NCBI GenBank assembly: GCA_025210375.1
Contig: JAOASB010000053.1
Location: 1 to 64,000 of the forward strand
Origin: Maledivibacter sp.
Lineage (GTDB): Bacteria > Bacillota > Clostridia > Peptostreptococcales > Caminicellaceae
Length of the DNA: 64,000 nucleotides
Direction of reading: 5' to 3'
Under the pieces are notes generated by a model. It ran no database searches. It was given only the letters and a program-made list of their open reading frames with translations, and had not been told where the DNA came from. A program made the translations under genes and the position numbers. Positions 62,482 through 64,000 of the stretch are shown here, in pieces (position 1 is the stretch's first letter; the number at the start of each line of letters is the position of its first letter).

Positions 62482-64000
62482 ATGGTGGTTGAACTAAAAG
62501 ATGTATTGAAAAATGATAAGATTTATTTAGCCCATACAAGTGACAAAAGAAAAAGTGAGACTCTATTACAACATTTAGAGCTTACCATTGGATATTACAA
62601 TAAGCTTAAGCATTCTAAAGGACTAGATGCAGTAATTGAGAGAAGTCTTAATAGTATTAGAATTAATAAAAACGAAGTATCAAATGGTGGACTTTCTGAA
62701 GAAGCTAAAGAAATATTATTGGAACTATTTGAAGGTGCTATATACTATCACGATATAGGTAAGATAAATCCTGCTTTTCAGAAACTGAAAATGAAAAATA
62801 CAAATTTTCGTAGAGTTAGGGTTTCAGATGATTTAACCCACAGCCTACTGTCATCCTTGTTATATATAGACATTTTTTATGATTCAACAGAAGATAAATG
62901 CTTGGATAAAATTGAAAGACAAACTTTACAAGTCCTATTATTATCATTTTCATATTCGATATCAAGACATCATGGATATCTAAAGGATTTATCAGAATAT
63001 ATATCGAAGCTTAGAGGGCTTTCAAACGCTGTAAGGAATGAAGAAATTGAGATATTTGACTATAATCACTTTGATAGACTTTTGTCTAGAAGAATTTTAT
63101 TTGAAGAAGGTGTTTTTCTAGAGTTCGATAAGACCGTAAAGAAATACATGGCTTTACCAGAACCATTTTACATATTGAATAAACTATTATATGGATTAAT
63201 TGTCACATGTGATTTTTATGCAACAAGTGATTATATGAATAGAAAAATTGAAGATTTTGGGGACATATATAATGTTGAAGAGTATAGTAAGAAATTTGAT
63301 GACGATAAAATTATTAAGAATATTAGAAAATATGAAAAGTATGTTAATGAATCATTGAATAAATCACCCTTTGATGAAAGTTCTATAAATGAACTTAGAA
63401 GCGATATGTTTTTAGAAGCAGAAAAAACCTTAGTAGAAAATATTGATAAGCAAATATTTTACTTAGAAGCTCCTACAGGAAGTGGTAAAACAATAAATTC
63501 ACTGAATTTGGGTCTCAATCTTATAAAATATGACAAAAGTCTAAAGAAAATCTTTTATGTGTTTCCATTTAATACTTTGTGTGATCAAACCTTTGATGTT
63601 ATACAATCTTTTTTTGGCAAACAAAAAGTATCAATAATAAACTCCTTAACTCCAATAAAGTTTCAAGATGAAAATGATATTGATTATGACAAATCATATT
63701 TAGATAGATTATTTTTACACTATCCAATGATTTTAACTAGTCATGTGAACTTTTTTGATTATTTATTTGGAAATGGTCGTGAAAAACAATTACCCTTAGT
63801 ACATTTGATAAATAGTGTAGTGATACTAGATGAGATTCAAAGCTATAGGATTGAGATATGGAAAGAACTTGCCAATATGATAGTAAGCTTTTCTAATATC
63901 TTTAATATAAAATTTATAATAATGTCTGCAACCCTACCAAGAATAAGTTTGCTTTCCAAAAATAATCTAAATGAAATCAATTTATTTAAGGATTCTAGTA
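62482..64000 (+). CDS. cas3: Cas3 HD-nuclease/helicase (3' end cut off)
   Basis: The open frame continues to the right edge; 506 codons are visible. The N-terminal HD nuclease has H90-D91 (YYHDIGKINPAF) and H163-H164 (SRHHGYLKDL). The SF2 helicase follows with Walker A APTGSGKT (330-337), the DEAD-type box as DEIQ (450-453) and the SAT motif (482-484, MSATLPR). It unwinds and degrades target DNA after Cascade binding. GGAG at 62469 touches an ATG at 62473, so the in-frame ATG 62482, nine bases downstream, is the likely start. Adaptation genes (cas1, cas2, cas4) would be expected beyond the window. Confidence 0.95.
   Translation, partial: MVVELKDVLKNDKIYLAHTSDKRKSETLLQHLELTIGYYNKLKHSKGLDAVIERSLNSIRINKNEVSNGGLSEEAKEILLELFEGAIYYHDIGKINPAFQKLKMKNTNFRRVRVSDDLTHSLLSSLLYIDIFYDSTEDKCLDKIERQTLQVLLLSFSYSISRHHGYLKDLSEYISKLRGLSNAVRNEEIEIFDYNHFDRLLSRRILFEEGVFLEFDKTVKKYMALPEPFYILNKLLYGLIVTCDFYATSDYMNRKIEDFGDIYNVEEYSKKFDDDKIIKNIRKYEKYVNESLNKSPFDESSINELRSDMFLEAEKTLVENIDKQIFYLEAPTGSGKTINSLNLGLNLIKYDKSLKKIFYVFPFNTLCDQTFDVIQSFFGKQKVSIINSLTPIKFQDENDIDYDKSYLDRLFLHYPMILTSHVNFFDYLFGNGREKQLPLVHLINSVVILDEIQSYRIEIWKELANMIVSFSNIFNIKFIIMSATLPRISLLSKNNLNEINLFKDSS

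Noticed and set aside
63643..63672. A 14-nt match (TTAACTCCAATAAA) between cas3 and the decayed CRISPR trailer at 56566
   Set aside because: It is short and AT-rich, so chance is plausible; no repeat structure surrounds the copy in cas3.
1..64000. tRNA, rRNA genes and IS transposases
   Set aside because: I scanned the intergenic regions for tRNA-like cloverleaf ends, rRNA segments and transposase frames and found none. A covariance search could still find a short RNA I missed.

Overview
The window reads as a chromosomal segment of a low-GC, Gram-positive, spore-forming anaerobe of the Clostridia. The evidence is AT-rich DNA with strong GGAGG-type ribosome-binding sites, the ctsR-mcsA-mcsB-clpC-radA-disA order, a CarD regulator, an SLH-anchored surface protein, a spore-coat transglutaminase (Tgl), a T-box leader on proS, sigma-54 promoters with a LevR-type activator, and a subtype I-B CRISPR-Cas locus. 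I cannot name the genus from the sequence alone; a Tissierella/Alkaliphilus-like clostridium would fit. I saw no rRNA, tRNA or insertion-sequence transposase.

Layout. 0-10 kb: the C-terminal part of a calcium-repeat/SLH surface protein, an EamA transporter, a soluble chemoreceptor-like protein, free-methionine-R-sulfoxide reductase, two exported or anchored proteins of unknown role, a permease split over two overlapping genes, and tgl with an overlapping unknown partner. 10-17 kb: an ABC exporter pair followed by an RDD/beta-propeller fusion, a membrane-bound MutS-like ATPase, a MazG-like protein and a dimeric-dUTPase-family protein that appears to lack part of its metal site. 17-25 kb: a NIF3-like protein, an EF-G paralogue, and the proline genes proC (minus strand) and proBA (plus strand). 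25-36 kb: the CtsR heat-shock operon with a clear CtsR box, then radA, disA, carD, a PIN/TRAM protein and ispD.

36-52 kb: a carbohydrate and 2-oxoacid block lies between ispD and ispF, which are usually neighbours or fused. It holds a 988-residue LevR-type sigma-54 activator with PTS domains, an iron-type alcohol dehydrogenase, an FGGY kinase, a degenerate cold-shock-like protein, a galactitol-type PTS (EIIA, EIIB, EIIC), an acetoin/pyruvate-dehydrogenase-type complex (E1 alpha, E1 beta, E2, E3), HPr and lipoate-protein ligase. Both the activator gene and the E1 gene have well-matched sigma-54 promoters. The E2 has no lipoyl domain; the only one in the complex is fused to E3. 52-55 kb: ispF, a Pro T-box and proS.

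55-64 kb: a CRISPR array of 18 intact 30-bp repeats with a decaying 3' tail, a small membrane protein, a WYL regulator, and cas6-cas8b-cas7-cas5-cas3, with cas3 running off the right edge.

Intergenic DNA carries at least three families of short dispersed repeats. One is a palindromic element with TGAGGAAATT-type ends, one a roughly 105-bp palindromic element with TATAGA ends clustered at 48-53 kb, and one an ACTTGTAACTTG element usually found just upstream of a gene start. Several gene starts were moved downstream because a ribosome-binding site, promoter or operator overlaps the longer version; the reasons are given in the entries.
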